A stretch of 64,000 nt of DNA from Pogostemon cablin (taxonomy: Eukaryota; Streptophyta; Magnoliopsida; Lamiales; Lamiaceae): NCBI GenBank assembly GCA_023678885.1, contig JAHCLQ010000796.1:20952-84951 (forward strand), read 5' to 3'. The position numbers were made by a program, and so were the translations under genes. Of this stretch, positions 37,329 to 52,085 are shown one piece after another (position 1 is the first letter of the stretch; the number at the start of each line of letters is the position of its first letter). The notes beneath the pieces are model-generated. The model saw only the letters and a program-made list of their open reading frames with translations. It ran no database searches and had not been told where the DNA came from.

Positions 37329-38196
37329 ATGCATATTTTTCGTCATTTTGATGCTTATTTTCTCGTTACGATCAATATTTCCTTCGTTTCAATGCATATT
37401 TCCTTTGTTTTGATGCTCATTTTCTCGTTACGATCAACATTTCCTTTGTTTCGATGCATATTTCCTTCATTTAGATGCTCGTTTTCTCATTACGATCAAT
37501 ATTTCCCATCGTTTCGTTGCATATTTTCATTATTTTGATGCTCGTTTTCTCGTTATGATCAACATTTCCTTCTTTTCGATGCATATTTACATCATTTTGA
37601 TGCTCATTTTCTCGATATGATCAACATTTTCTTCTTTTCGATGCATATTTCTATCATTTTGATTCTCATTTCTCGATATGATCAACATTTTCTTCGTCTC
37701 GATGCATATTTCTTCATTTTGATGCACATTTTCTCGTTACGATCAACATTTCCTTCATTTCGATGCATATTTTCATCATTTTTATGCTCGTTTTCTTGTT
37801 ATGATCAACATTTCCTTCTTTTCGATGCATATTTTCTTCATTTTGATGATCATTTTCACTTTACGATGAACATTTCCTTCGTTTCAATGCATATTTCCTT
37901 CATTTTAAATCTCATTTTCTCATTACAATCAACATTTCCTTCATTTTGATGCATATTTCCATAATTTTTATGCTCATTTTCACTTTACGATGAACATTTC
38001 CTTCGTTTCGATGCATATTTCCTTCATTTTAAAGCTCATTTTCTCATTACAATCAACATTTCCTTCGTTTTGATTCATATTTCCATAATTTTGATGCTTA
38101 TTTTCTCGTTACGATCATTATTTCCTTCGTTTCGATGCATATTTTCATCATTTTGATGTTTATTTTCTCGTTACGATCAACATTTTTTCCGTTTCG
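37329..38196 (+). repeat. HOR copy, 868 bp
   Basis: m1 G; m6 TC; m8 CTTG, the first in the core; m10 CAT; m13 GATTC. Confidence 0.9.
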
Positions 38197-39065
38197 ATGC
38201 ATATTTTTCGTCATTTTGATGCTTATTTTCTCGTTACGATCAATATTTCCTTCGTTTCAATGCATATTTCCTTTGTTTTGATGCTCATTTTCTCGTTACG
38301 ATCAACATTTCCTTTGTTTCGATGCATATTTCCTTCATTTAGATGCTCGTTTTCTCATTACGATCAATATTTCCCATCGTTTCGTTGCATATTTTCATTA
38401 TTTTGATGCTCGTTTTCTCGTTATGATCAACATTTCCTTCTTTTCGATGCATATTTACATCATTTTGATGCTCATTTTCTCGATATGATCAACATTTTCT
38501 TCTTTTCGATGCATATTTCTATCATTTTGATTCTCCATTTCTCGATATGATCAACATTTTCTTCGTCTCGATGCATATTTCTTCATTTTGATGCACATTT
38601 TCTCGTTACGATCAACATTTCCTTCATTTCGATGCATATTTTCATCATTTTTATGCTCGTTTTCTTGTTATGATCAACATTTCCTTCTTTTCGATGCATA
38701 TTTTCTTCATTTTGATGATCATTTTCACTTTACGATGAACATTTCCTTCGTTTCAATGCATATTTCCTTCATTTTAAATCTCATTTTCTCATTACAATCA
38801 ACATTTCCTTCATTTTGATCCATATTTCCATAATTTTTATGCTCATTTTCACTTTACGATGAACATTTCCTTCGTTTCGATGCATATTTCCTTCATTTTA
38901 AAGCTCATTTTCTCATTACAATCAACATTTCCTTCGTTTTGATGCATATTTCCATAATTTTGATGCTTATTTTCTCGTTACGATCATTATTTCCTTCGTT
39001 TCGATGCATATTTTCATCATTTTGATGTTTATTTTCTCGTTACGATCAACATTTTTTCCGTTTCG
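38197..39065 (+). repeat. HOR copy, 869 bp
   Basis: m1 G; m6 CC; m8 CTTG; m10 CAT; m11 GATCC; m13 GATGC. Confidence 0.9.
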
Positions 39066-39932
39066 ATGCATATTTTTCGTCATTTTGATGCTTATTTTCT
39101 CGTTACGATCAATATTTCCTTCGTTTCAATGCATATTTCCTTTGTTTTGATGCTCATTTTCTCGTTACGATCAACATTTCCTTTGTTTCGATGCATATTT
39201 CCTTCATTTAGATGCTCGTTTTCTCATTACGATCAATATTTCCCATCGTTTCGTTGCATATTTTCATTATTTTGATGCTCGTTTTCTCGTTATGATCAAC
39301 ATTTCCTTCTTTTCGATGCATATTTACATCATTTTGATGCTCATTTTCTCGATATGATCAACATTTTCTTCTTTTCGATGCATATTTCTATCATTTTGAT
39401 TCTCATTTCTCGATATGATCAACATTTTCTTCGTCTCGATGCATATTTCTTCATTTTGATGCACATTTTCTCGTTACGATCAACATTTCCTTCATTTCGA
39501 TGCATATTTTCATCATTTTTATGCTCGTTTCTCGTAATGATCAACATTTCCTTCTTTTCGATGCATATTTTCTTCATTTTGATGATCATTTTCACTTTAC
39601 GATGAACATTTCCTTCGTTTCAATGCATATTTCCTTCCTTTTAAATCTCATTTTCTCATTACAATCAACATTTCCTTCATTTTGATGCATATTTCCATAA
39701 TTTTTATGCTCATTTTCACTTTACGATGAACATTTCCTTCGTTTCGATGCATATTTCCTTCATTTTAAAGCTCATTTTCTCATTACAATCAACATTTCCT
39801 TCGTTTTGATGCATATTTCCATAATTTTGATGCTTATTTTCTCGTTACGATCATTATTTCCTTCGTTTCGATGCATATTTTCATCATTTTGATGTTTATT
39901 TTCTCGTTACGATCAACATTTTTTCCGTTTCG
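39066..39932 (+). repeat. HOR copy, 867 bp
   Basis: m1 G; m6 TC; m8 AATG; m10 CCT; m13 GATGC. Confidence 0.9.
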
Positions 39933-40800
39933 ATGCATATTTTTCGTCATTTTAATGCTTATTTTCTCGTTACGATCAATATTTCCTTCGTTTCAATGCA
40001 TATTTCCTTTGTTTTGATGCTCATTTTCTCGTTACGATCAACATTTCCTTTGTTTCGATGCATATTTCCTTCATTTAGATGCTCGTTTTCTCATTACGAT
40101 CAATATTTCCCATCGTTTCGTTGCATATTTTCATTATTTTGATGCTCGTTTTCTCGTTATGATCAACATTTCCTTCTTTTCGATGCATATTTACATCATT
40201 TTGATGCTCATTTTCTCGATATGATCAACATTTTCTTCTTTTCGATGCATATTTCTATCATTTTGATTCTCATTTCTCGATATGATCAACATTTTCTTCG
40301 TCTCGATGCATATTTCTTCATTTTGATGCACATTTTCTCGTTACGATCAACATTTCCTTCATTTCGATGCATATTTTCATCATTTTTATGCTCGTTTCTC
40401 GTTATGATCAACATTTCCTTCTTTTCGATGCATATTTTCTTCATTTTGATGATCATTTTCACTTTACGATGAACATTTTCCTTCGTTTCAATGCATATTT
40501 CCTTCCTTTTAAATCTCATTTTCTCATTACAATCAACATTTCCTTCATTTTGATGCATATTTCCATAATTTTTATGCTCATTTTCACTTTACGATGAACA
40601 TTTCCTTCGTTTCGATGCATATTTCCTTCATTTTAAAGCTCATTTTCTCATTACAATCAACATTTCCTTCGTTTTGATTCATATTTCCATAATTTTGATG
40701 CTTATTTTCTCGTTACGATCATTATTTCCTTCGTTTCGATGCATATTTTCATCATTTTGATGTTTATTTTCTCGTTACGATCAACATTTTTTCCGTTTCG
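39933..40800 (+). repeat. HOR copy, 868 bp
   Basis: m1 A; m6 TC (-1); m8 TATG; m9 CATTTTCC (+1); m10 CCT; m13 GATTC. Confidence 0.9.
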
Positions 40801-41668
40801 ATGCATATTTTTCGTCATTTTGATGCTTATTTTCTCGTTACGATCAATATTTCCTTCGTTTCAATGCATATTTCCTTTGTTTTGATGCTCATTTTCTCGT
40901 TACGATCAACATTTCCTTTGTTTCGATGCATATTTCCTTCATTTAGATGCTCGTTTTCTCATTACGATCAATATTTCCCATCGTTTCGTTGCATATTTTC
41001 ATTATTTTGATGCTCGTTTTCTCGTTATGATCAACATTTCCTTCTTTTCGATGCATATTTACATCATTTTGATGCTCATTTTCTCGATATGATCAACATT
41101 TTCTTCTTTTCGATGCATATTTCTATCATTTTGATTCTCCATTTCTCGATATGATCAACATTTTCTTCGTCTCGATGCATATTTCTTCATTTTGATGCAC
41201 ATTTTCTCGTTACGATCAACATTTCCTTCATTTCGATGCATATTTTCATCATTTTTATGCTCGTTTCTCGTTATGATCAACATTTCCTTCTTTTCGATGC
41301 ATATTTTCTTCATTTTGATGATCATTTTCACTTTACGATGAACATTTCCTTCGTTTCAATGCATATTTCCTTCCTTTTAAATCTCATTTTCTCATTACAA
41401 TCAACATTTCCTTCATTTTGATCCATATTTCCATAATTTTTATGCTCATTTTCACTTTACGATGAACATTTCCTTCGTTTCGATGCATATTTCCTTCATT
41501 TTAAAGCTCATTTTCTCATTACAATCAACATTTCCTTCGTTTTGATTCATATTTCCATAATTTTGATGCTTATTTTCTCGTTACGATCATTATTTCCTTC
41601 GTTTCGATGCATATTTTCATCATTTTGATGTTTATTTTCTCGTTACGATCAACATTTTTTCCGTTTCG
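40801..41668 (+). repeat. HOR copy, 868 bp
   Basis: m1 G; m6 CC; m8 TATG; m10 CCT; m11 GATCC; m13 GATTC. Confidence 0.9.
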
Positions 41669-42537
41669 ATGCATATTTTTCGTCATTTTGATGCTTATTT
41701 TCTCGTTACGATCAATATTTCCTTCGTTTCAATGCATATTTCCTTTGTTTTGATGCTCATTTTCTCGTTACGATCAACATTTCCTTTGTTTCGATGCATA
41801 TTTCCTTCATTTAGATGCTCGTTTTCTCATTACGATCAATATTTCCCATCGTTTCGTTGCATATTTTCATTATTTTGATGCTCGTTTTCTCGTTATGATC
41901 AACATTTCCTTCTTTTCGATGCATATTTACATCATTTTGATGCTCATTTTCTCGATATGATCAACATTTTCTTCTTTTCGATGCATATTTCTATCATTTT
42001 GATTCTCATTGTCTCGATATGATCAACATTTTCTTCGTCTCGATGCATATTTCTTCATTTTGATGCACATTTTCTCGTTACGATCAACATTTCCTTCATT
42101 TCGATGCATATTTTCATCATTTTTATGCTCGTTTTCTCGTTATGATCAACATTTCCTTCTTTTCGATGCATATTTTCTTCATTTTGATGATCATTTTCAC
42201 TTTACGATGAACATTTCCTTCGTTTCAATGTATATTTCCTTCCTTTTAAATCTCATTTTCTCATTACAATCAACATTTCCTTCATTTTGATGCATATTTC
42301 CATAATTTTTATGCTCATTTTCACTTTACGATGAACATTTCCTTCGTTTCGATGCATATTTCCTTCATTTTAAAGCTCATTTTCTCATTACAATCAACAT
42401 TTCCTTCGTTTTGATGCATATTTCCATAATTTTGATGCTTATTTTCTCGTTACGATCATTATTTCCTTCGTTTCGATGCATATTTTCATCATTTTGATGT
42501 TTATTTTCTCGTTACGATCAACATTTTTTCCGTTTCG
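41669..42537 (+). repeat. HOR copy, 869 bp
   Basis: m1 G; m6 TG, the first in the window; m8 long TATG (+1); m10 CCT with a private AATGTATAT start; m13 GATGC. Confidence 0.9.
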
Positions 42538-43405
42538 ATGCATATTTTTCGTCATTTTAATGCTTATTTTCTCGTTACGATCAATATTTCCTTCGTTTCA
42601 ATGCATATTTCCTTTGTTTTGATGCTCATTTTCTCGTTACGATCAACATTTCCTTTGTTTCGATGCATATTTCCTTCATTTAGATGCTCGTTTTCTCATT
42701 ACGATCAATATTTCCCATCGTTTCGTTGCATATTTTCATTATTTTGATGCTCGTTTTCTCGTTATGATCAACATTTCCTTCTTTTCGATGCATATTTACA
42801 TCATTTTGATGCTCATTTTCTCGATATGATCAACATTTTCTTCTTTTCGATGCATATTTCTATCATTTTGATTCTCATTTCTCGATATGATCAACATTTT
42901 CTTCGTCTCGATGCATATTTCTTCATTTTGATGCACATTTTCTCGTTACGATCAACATTTCCTTCATTTCGATGCATATTTTCATCATTTTTATGCTCGT
43001 TTTCTTGTTATGATCAACATTTCCTTCTTTTCGATGCATATTTTCTTCATTTTGATGATCATTTTCACTTTACGATGAACATTTCCTTCGTTTCAATGCA
43101 TATTTCCTTCATTTTAAATCTCATTTTCTCATTACAATCAACATTTCCTTCATTTTGATGCATATTTCCATAATTTTTATGCTCATTTTCACTTTACGAT
43201 GAACATTTCCTTCGTTTCGATGCATATTTCCTTCATTTTAAAGCTCATTTTCTCATTACAATCAACATTTCCTTCGTTTTGATGCATATTTCCATAATTT
43301 TGATGCTTATTTTCTCGTTACGATCATTATTTCCTTCGTTTCGATGCATATTTTCATCATTTTGATGTTTATTTTCTCGTTACGATCAACATTTTCTCCG
43401 TTTCG
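42538..43405 (+). repeat. HOR copy, 868 bp
   Basis: m1 A; m6 TC; m8 CTTG; m10 CAT; m13 GATGC; m14 tail TTTCTCCG, the first in the window. Confidence 0.9.
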
Positions 43406-44273
43406 ATGCATATTTTTCGTCATTTTGATGCTTATTTTCTCGTTACGATCAATATTTCCTTCGTTTCAATGCATATTTCCTTTGTTTTGATGCTCATTTT
43501 CTCGTTACGATCAACATTTCCTTTGTTTCGATGCATATTTCCTTCATTTAGATGCTCGTTTTCTCATTACGATCAATATTTCCCATCGTTTCGTTGCATA
43601 TTTTCATTATTTTGATGCTCGTTTTCTCGTTATGATCAACATTTCCTTCTTTTCGATGCATATTTACATCATTTTGATGCTCATTTTCTCGATATGATCA
43701 ACATTTTCTTCTTTTCGATGCATATTTCTATCATTTTGATTCTCCATTTCTCGATATGATCAACATTTTCTTCGTCTCGATGCATATTTCTTCATTTTGA
43801 TGCACATTTTCTCGTTACGATCAACATTTCCTTCATTTCGATGCATATTTTCATCATTTTTATGCTCGTTTCTCGTAATGATCAACATTTCCTTCTTTTC
43901 GATGCATATTTTCTTCATTTTGATGATCATTTTCACTTTACGATGAACATTTCCTTCGTTTCAATGCATATTTCCTTCCTTTTAAATCTCATTTTCTCAT
44001 TACAATCAACATTTCCTTCATTTTGATGCATATTTCCATAATTTTTATGCTCATTTTCACTTTACGATGAACATTTCCTTCGTTTCGATGCATATTTCCT
44101 TCATTTTAAAGCTCATTTTCTCATTACAATCAACATTTCCTTCGTTTTGATTCATATTTCCATAATTTTGATGCTTATTTTCTCGTTACGATCATTATTT
44201 CCTTCGTTTCGATGCATATTTTCATCATTTTGATGTTTATTTTCTCGTTACGATCAACATTTTTTCCGTTTCG
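43406..44273 (+). repeat. HOR copy, 868 bp
   Basis: m1 G; m6 CC; m8 AATG; m10 CCT; m13 GATTC. Confidence 0.9.
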
Positions 44274-45142
44274 ATGCATATTTTTCGTCATTTTAATGCT
44301 TATTTTCTCGTTACGATCAATATTTCCTTCGTTTCAATGCATATTTCCTTTGTTTTGATGCTCATTTTCTCGTTACGATCAACATTTCCTTTGTTTCGAT
44401 GCATATTTCCTTCATTTAGATGCTCGTTTTCTCATTACGATCAATATTTCCCATCGTTTCGTTGCATATTTTCATTATTTTGATGCTCGTTTTCTCGTTA
44501 TGATCAACATTTCCTTCTTTTCGATGCATATTTACATCATTTTGATGCTCATTTTCTCGATATGATCAACATTTTCTTCTTTTCGATGCATATTTCTATC
44601 ATTTTGATTCTCATTTCTCGATATGATCAACATTTTCTTCGTCTCGATGCATATTTCTTCATTTTGATGCACATTTTCTCGTTACGATCAACATTTCCTT
44701 CATTTCGATGCATATTTTCATCATTTTTATGCTCGTTTTCTCGTTATGATCAACATTTCCTTCTTTTCGATGCATATTTTCTTCATTTTGATGATCATTT
44801 TCACTTTACGATGAACATTTCCTTCGTTTCAATGCATATTTCCTTCCTTTTAAATCTCATTTTCTCATTACAATCAACATTTCCTTCATTTTGATGCATA
44901 TTTCCATAATTTTTATGCTCATTTTCACTTTACGATGAACATTTCCTTCGTTTCGATGCATATTTCCTTCATTTTAAAGCTCATTTTCTCATTACAATCA
45001 ACATTTCCTTCGTTTTGATGCATATTTCCATAATTTTGATGCTTATTTTCTCGTTACGATCATTATTTCCTTCGTTTCGATGCATATTTTCATCATTTTG
45101 ATGTTTATTTTCTCGTTACGATCAACATTTTTCTCCGTTTCG
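44274..45142 (+). repeat. HOR copy, 869 bp
   Basis: m1 A; m6 TC (-1); m8 long TATG (+1); m10 CCT; m13 GATGC; m14 tail TTTTTCTCCG (+1). Confidence 0.9.
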
Positions 45143-46009
45143 ATGCATATTTTTCGTCATTTTGATGCTTATTTTCTCGTTACGATCAATATTTCCTTCG
45201 TTTCAATGCATATTTCCTTTGTTTTGATGCTCATTTTCTCGTTACGATCAACATTTCCTTTGTTTCGATGCATATTTCCTTCATTTAGATGCTCGTTTTC
45301 TCATTACGATCAATATTTCCCATCGTTTCGTTGCATATTTTCATTATTTTGATGCTCGTTTTCTCGTTATGATCAACATTTCCTTCTTTTCGATGCATAT
45401 TTACATCATTTTGATGCTCATTTTCTCGATATGATCAACATTTTCTTCTTTTCGATGCATATTTCTATCATTTTGATTCTCATTTCTCGATATGATCAAC
45501 ATTTTCTTCGTCTCGATGCATATTTCTTCATTTTGATGCACATTTTCTCGTTACGATCAACATTTCCTTCATTTCGATGCATATTTTCATCATTTTTATG
45601 CTCGTTTCTCGTTATGATCAACATTTCCTTCTTTTCGATGCATATTTTCTTCATTTTGATGATCATTTTCACTTTACGATGAACATTTCCTTCGTTTCAA
45701 TGCATATTTCCTTCCTTTTAAATCTCATTTTCTCATTACAATCAACATTTCCTTCATTTTGATGCATATTTCCATAATTTTTATGCTCATTTTCACTTTA
45801 CGATGAACATTTCCTTCGTTTCGATGCATATTTCCTTCATTTTAAAGCTCATTTTCTCATTACAATCAACATTTCCTTCGTTTTGATGCATATTTCCATA
45901 ATTTTGATGCTTATTTTCTCGTTACGATCATTATTTCCTTCGTTTCGATGCATATTTTCATCATTTTGATGTTTATTTTCTCGTTACGATCAACATTTTT
46001 TCCGTTTCG
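45143..46009 (+). repeat. HOR copy, 867 bp
   Basis: m1 G; m6 TC; m8 TATG; m10 CCT; m13 GATGC. Confidence 0.9.
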
Positions 46010-46876
46010 ATGCATATTTTTCGTCATTTTGATGCTTATTTTCTCGTTACGATCAATATTTCCTTCGTTTCAATGCATATTTCCTTTGTTTTGATGCTCA
46101 TTTTCTCGTTACGATCAACATTTCCTTTGTTTCGATGCATATTTCCTTCATTTAGATGCTCGTTTTCTCATTACGATCAATATTTCCCATCGTTTCGTTG
46201 CATATTTTCATTATTTTGATGCTCGTTTTCTCGTTATGATCAACATTTCCTTCTTTTCGATGCATATTTACATCATTTTGATGCTCATTTTCTCGATATG
46301 ATCAACATTTTCTTCTTTTCGATGCATATTTCTATCATTTTGATTCTCATTTCTCGATATGATCAACATTTTCTTCGTCTCGATGCATATTTCTTCATTT
46401 TGATGCACATTTTCTCGTTACGATCAACATTTCCTTCATTTCGATGCATATTTTCATCATTTTTATGCTCGTTTCTCGTTATGATCAACATTTCCTTCTT
46501 TTCGATGCATATTTTCTTCATTTTGATGATCATTTTCACTTTACGATGAACATTTCCTTCGTTTCAATGCATATTTCCTTCCTTTTAAATCTCATTTTCT
46601 CATTACAATCAACATTTCCTTCATTTTGATGCATATTTCCATAATTTTTATGCTCATTTTCACTTTACGATGAACATTTCCTTCGTTTCGATGCATATTT
46701 CCTTCATTTTAAAGCTCATTTTCTCATTACAATCAACATTTCCTTCGTTTTGATGCATATTTCCATAATTTTGATGCTTATTTTCTCGTTACGATCATTA
46801 TTTCCTTCGTTTCGATGCATATTTTCATCATTTTGATGTTTATTTTCTCGTTACGATCAACATTTTTTCCGTTTCG
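46010..46876 (+). repeat. HOR copy, 867 bp
   Basis: Same allele set as the copy starting at 45,143; a local pair that may reflect a recent one-HOR duplication. Confidence 0.9.
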
Positions 46877-47745
46877 ATGCATATTTTTCGTCATTTTGAT
46901 GCTTATTTTCTCGTTACGATCAATATTTCCTTCGTTTCAATGCATATTTCCTTTGTTTTGATGCTCATTTTCTCGTTACGATCAACATTTCCTTTGTTTC
47001 GATGCATATTTCCTTCATTTAGATGCTCGTTTTCTCATTACGATCAATATTTCCCATCGTTTCGTTGCATATTTTCATTATTTTGATGCTCGTTTTCTCG
47101 TTATGATCAACATTTCCTTCTTTTCGATGCATATTTACATCATTTTGATGCTCATTTTCTCGATATGATCAACATTTTCTTCTTTTCGATGCATATTTCT
47201 ATCATTTTGATTCTCATTGTCTCGATATGATCAACATTTTCTTCGTCTCGATGCATATTTCTTCATTTTGATGCACATTTTCTCGTTACGATCAACATTT
47301 CCTTCATTTCGATGCATATTTTCATCATTTTTATGCTCGTTTTCTTGTTATGATCAACATTTCCTTCTTTTCGATGCATATTTTCTTCATTTTGATGATC
47401 ATTTTCACTTTACGATGAACATTTCCTTCGTTTCAATGCATATTTCCTTCATTTTAAATCTCATTTTCTCATTACAATCAACATTTCCTTCATTTTGATG
47501 CATATTTCCATAATTTTTATGCTCATTTTCACTTTACGATGAACATTTCCTTCGTTTCGATGCATATTTCCTTCATTTTAAAGCTCATTTTCTCATTACA
47601 ATCAACATTTCCTTCGTTTTGATGCATATTTCCATAATTTTGATGCTTATTTTCTCGTTACGATCATTATTTCCTTCGTTTCGATGCATATTTTCATCAT
47701 TTTGATGTTTATTTTCTCGTTACGATCAACATTTTTTCCGTTTCG
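46877..47745 (+). repeat. HOR copy, 869 bp
   Basis: m1 G; m6 TG; m8 CTTG; m10 CAT; m13 GATGC. Confidence 0.9.
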
Positions 47746-48613
47746 ATGCATATTTTTCGTCATTTTGATGCTTATTTTCTCGTTACGATCAATATTTCCT
47801 TCGTTTCAATGCATATTTCCTTTGTTTTGATGCTCATTTTCTCGTTACGATCAACATTTCCTTTGTTTCGATGCATATTTCCTTCATTTAGATGCTCGTT
47901 TTCTCATTACGATCAATATTTCCCATCGTTTCGTTGCATATTTTCATTATTTTGATGCTCGTTTTCTCGTTATGATCAACATTTCCTTCTTTTCGATGCA
48001 TATTTACATCATTTTGATGCTCATTTTCTCGATATGATCAACATTTTCTTCTTTTCGATGCATATTTCTATCATTTTGATTCTCATTTCTCGATATGATC
48101 AACATTTTCTTCGTCTCGATGCATATTTCTTCATTTTGATGCACATTTTCTCGTTACGATCAACATTTCCTTCATTTCGATGCATATTTTCATCATTTTT
48201 ATGCTCGTTTTCTTGTTATGATCAACATTTCCTTCTTTTCGATGCATATTTTCTTCATTTTGATGATCATTTTCACTTTACGATGAACATTTCCTTCGTT
48301 TCAATGCATATTTCCTTCATTTTAAATCTCATTTTCTCATTACAATCAACATTTCCTTCATTTTGATCCATATTTCCATAATTTTTATGCTCATTTTCAC
48401 TTTACGATGAACATTTCCTTCGTTTCGATGCATATTTCCTTCATTTTAAAGCTCATTTTCTCATTACAATCAACATTTCCTTCGTTTTGATGCATATTTC
48501 CATAATTTTGATGCTTATTTTCTCGTTACGATCATTATTTCCTTCGTTTCGATGCATATTTTCATCATTTTGATGTTTATTTTCTCGTTACGATCAACAT
48601 TTTTTCCGTTTCG
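47746..48613 (+). repeat. HOR copy, 868 bp
   Basis: m1 G; m6 TC; m8 CTTG; m10 CAT; m11 GATCC; m13 GATGC. Confidence 0.9.
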
Positions 48614-49480
48614 ATGCATATTTTTCGTCATTTTGATGCTTATTTTCTCGTTACGATCAATATTTCCTTCGTTTCAATGCATATTTCCTTTGTTTTGATG
48701 CTCATTTTCTCGTTACGATCAACATTTCCTTTGTTTCGATGCATATTTCCTTCATTTAGATGCTCGTTTTCTCATTACGATCAATATTTCCCATCGTTTC
48801 GTTGCATATTTTCATTATTTTGATGCTCGTTTTCTCGTTATGATCAACATTTCCTTCTTTTCGATGCATATTTACATCATTTTGATGCTCATTTTCTCGA
48901 TATGATCAACATTTTCTTCTTTTCGATGCATATTTCTATCATTTTGATTCTCATTTCTCGATATGATCAACATTTTCTTCGTCTCGATGCATATTTCTTC
49001 ATTTTGATGCACATTTTCTCGTTACGATCAACATTTCCTTCATTTCGATGCATATTTTCATCATTTTTATGCTCGTTTCTCGTTATGATCAACATTTCCT
49101 TCTTTTCGATGCATATTTTCTTCATTTTGATGATCATTTTCACTTTACGATGAACATTTCCTTCGTTTCAATGCATATTTCCTTCCTTTTAAATCTCATT
49201 TTCTCATTACAATCAACATTTCCTTCATTTTGATGCATATTTCCATAATTTTTATGCTCATTTTCACTTTACGATGAACATTTCCTTCGTTTCGATGCAT
49301 ATTTCCTTCATTTTAAAGCTCATTTTCTCATTACAATCAACATTTCCTTCGTTTTGATTCATATTTCCATAATTTTGATGCTTATTTTCTCGTTACGATC
49401 ATTATTTCCTTCGTTTCGATGCATATTTTCATCATTTTGATGTTTATTTTCTCGTTACGATCAACATTTTTTCCGTTTCG
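48614..49480 (+). repeat. HOR copy, 867 bp
   Basis: m1 G; m6 TC; m8 TATG; m10 CCT; m13 GATTC. Confidence 0.9.
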
Positions 49481-50349
49481 ATGCATATTTTTCGTCATTT
49501 TGATGCTTATTTTCTCGTTACGATCAATATTTCCTTCGTTTCAATGCATATTTCCTTTGTTTTGATGCTCATTTTCTCGTTACGATCAACATTTCCTTTG
49601 TTTCGATGCATATTTCCTTCATTTAGATGCTCGTTTTCTCATTACGATCAATATTTCCCATCGTTTCGTTGCATATTTTCATTATTTTGATGCTCGTTTT
49701 CTCGTTATGATCAACATTTCCTTCTTTTCGATGCATATTTACATCATTTTGATGCTCATTTTCTCGATATGATCAACATTTTCTTCTTTTCGATGCATAT
49801 TTCTATCATTTTGATTCTCCATTTCTCGATATGATCAACATTTTCTTCGTCTCGATGCATATTTCTTCATTTTGATGCACATTTTCTCGTTACGATCAAC
49901 ATTTCCTTCATTTCGATGCATATTTTCATCATTTTTATGCTCGTTTCTCTGTTATGATCAACATTTCCTTCTTTTCGATGCATATTTTCTTCATTTTGAT
50001 GATCATTTTCACTTTACGATGAACATTTCCTTCGTTTCAATGCATATTTCCTTCATTTTAAATCTCATTTTCTCATTACAATCAACATTTCCTTCATTTT
50101 GATGCATATTTCCATAATTTTTATGCTCATTTTCACTTTACGATGAACATTTCCTTCGTTTCGATGCATATTTCCTTCATTTTAAAGCTCATTTTCTCAT
50201 TACAATCAACATTTCCTTCGTTTTGATTCATATTTCCATAATTTTGATGCTTATTTTCTCGTTACGATCATTATTTCCTTCGTTTCGATGCATATTTTCA
50301 TCATTTTGATGTTTATTTTCTCGTTACGATCAACATTTTCTCCGTTTCG
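49481..50349 (+). repeat. HOR copy, 869 bp
   Basis: m1 G; m6 CC; m8 private TTTCTCTGTTATG (+1); m10 CAT; m13 GATTC; m14 tail TTTCTCCG. Confidence 0.9.
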
Positions 50350-51218
50350 ATGCATATTTTTCGTCATTTTGATGCTTATTTTCTCGTTACGATCAATATT
50401 TCCTTCGTTTCAATGCATATTTCCTTTGTTTTGATGCTCATTTTCTCGTTACGATCAACATTTCCTTTGTTTCGATGCATATTTCCTTCATTTAGATGCT
50501 CGTTTTCTCATTACGATCAATATTTCCCATCGTTTCGTTGCATATTTTCATTATTTTGATGCTCGTTTTCTCGTTATGATCAACATTTCCTTCTTTTCGA
50601 TGCATATTTACATCATTTTGATGCTCATTTTCTCGATATGATCAACATTTTCTTCTTTTCGATGCATATTTCTATCATTTTGATTCTCATTGTCTCGATA
50701 TGATCAACATTTTCTTCGTCTCGATGCATATTTCTTCATTTTGATGCACATTTTCTCGTTACGATCAACATTTCCTTAATTTCGATGCATATTTTCATCA
50801 TTTTTATGCTCGTTTTCTTGTTATGATCAACATTTCCTTCTTTTCGATGCATATTTTCTTCATTTTGATGATCATTTTCACTTTACGATGAACATTTCCT
50901 TCGTTTCAATGCATATTTCCTTCATTTTAAATCTCATTTTCTCATTACAATCAACATTTCCTTCATTTTGATGCATATTTCCATAATTTTTATGCTCATT
51001 TTCACTTTACGATGAACATTTCCTTCGTTTCGATGCATATTTCCTTCATTTTAAAGCTCATTTTCTCATTACAATCAACATTTCCTTCGTTTTGATTCAT
51101 ATTTCCATAATTTTGATGCTTATTTTCTCGTTACGATCATTATTTCCTTCGTTTCGATGCATATTTTCATCATTTTGATGTTTATTTTCTCGTTACGATC
51201 AACATTTTTTCCGTTTCG
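50350..51218 (+). repeat. HOR copy, 869 bp
   Basis: m1 G; m6 TG; m7 ends CCTTAATTTCG, shared with 58,163; m8 CTTG; m10 CAT; m13 GATTC. Confidence 0.9.
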
Positions 51219-52085
51219 ATGCATATTTTTCGTCATTTTGATGCTTATTTTCTCGTTACGATCAATATTTCCTTCGTTTCAATGCATATTTCCTTTGTTT
51301 TGATGCTCATTTTCTCGTTACGATCAACATTTCCTTTGTTTCGATGCATATTTCCTTCATTTAGATGCTCGTTTTCTCATTACGATCAATATTTCCCATC
51401 GTTTCGTTGCATATTTTCATTATTTTGATGCTCGTTTTCTCGTTATGATCAACATTTCCTTCTTTTCGATGCATATTTACATCATTTTGATGCTCATTTT
51501 CTCGATATGATCAACATTTTCTTCTTTTCGATGCATATTTCTATCATTTTGATTCTCATTTCTCGATATGATCAACATTTTCTTCGTCTCGATGCATATT
51601 TCTTCATTTTGATGCACATTTTCTCGTTACGATCAACATTTCCTTCATTTCGATGCATATTTTCATCATTTTTATGCTCGTTTCTCGTTATGATCAACAT
51701 TTCCTTCTTTTCGATGCATATTTTCTTCATTTTGATGATCATTTTCACTTTACGATGAACATTTCCTTCGTTTCAATGCATATTTCCTTCCTTTTAAATC
51801 TCATTTTCTCATTACAATCAACATTTCCTTCATTTTGATGCATATTTCCATAATTTTTATGCTCATTTTCACTTTACGATGAACATTTCCTTCGTTTCGA
51901 TGCATATTTCCTTCATTTTAAAGCTCATTTTCTCATTACAATCAACATTTCCTTCGTTTTGATTCATATTTCCATAATTTTGATGCTTATTTTCTCGTTA
52001 CGATCATTATTTGCTTCGTTTCGATGCATATTTTCATCATTTTGATGTTTATTTTCTCGTTACTATCAACATTTTTTCCGTTTCG
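51219..52085 (+). repeat. HOR copy, 867 bp
   Basis: m1 G; m6 TC; m8 TATG; m10 CCT; m13 GATTC with private TTTGCTTCG; m14 private GTTACTATC. Confidence 0.9.

Noticed and set aside
37617..37949. Longer open frames of about 110 codons in several core HORs
   Set aside because: They appear only where one-base alleles of m6 and m8 happen to join short frames. Neighbouring HORs with the other alleles break them. A real gene would not depend on neutral-looking indel alleles.
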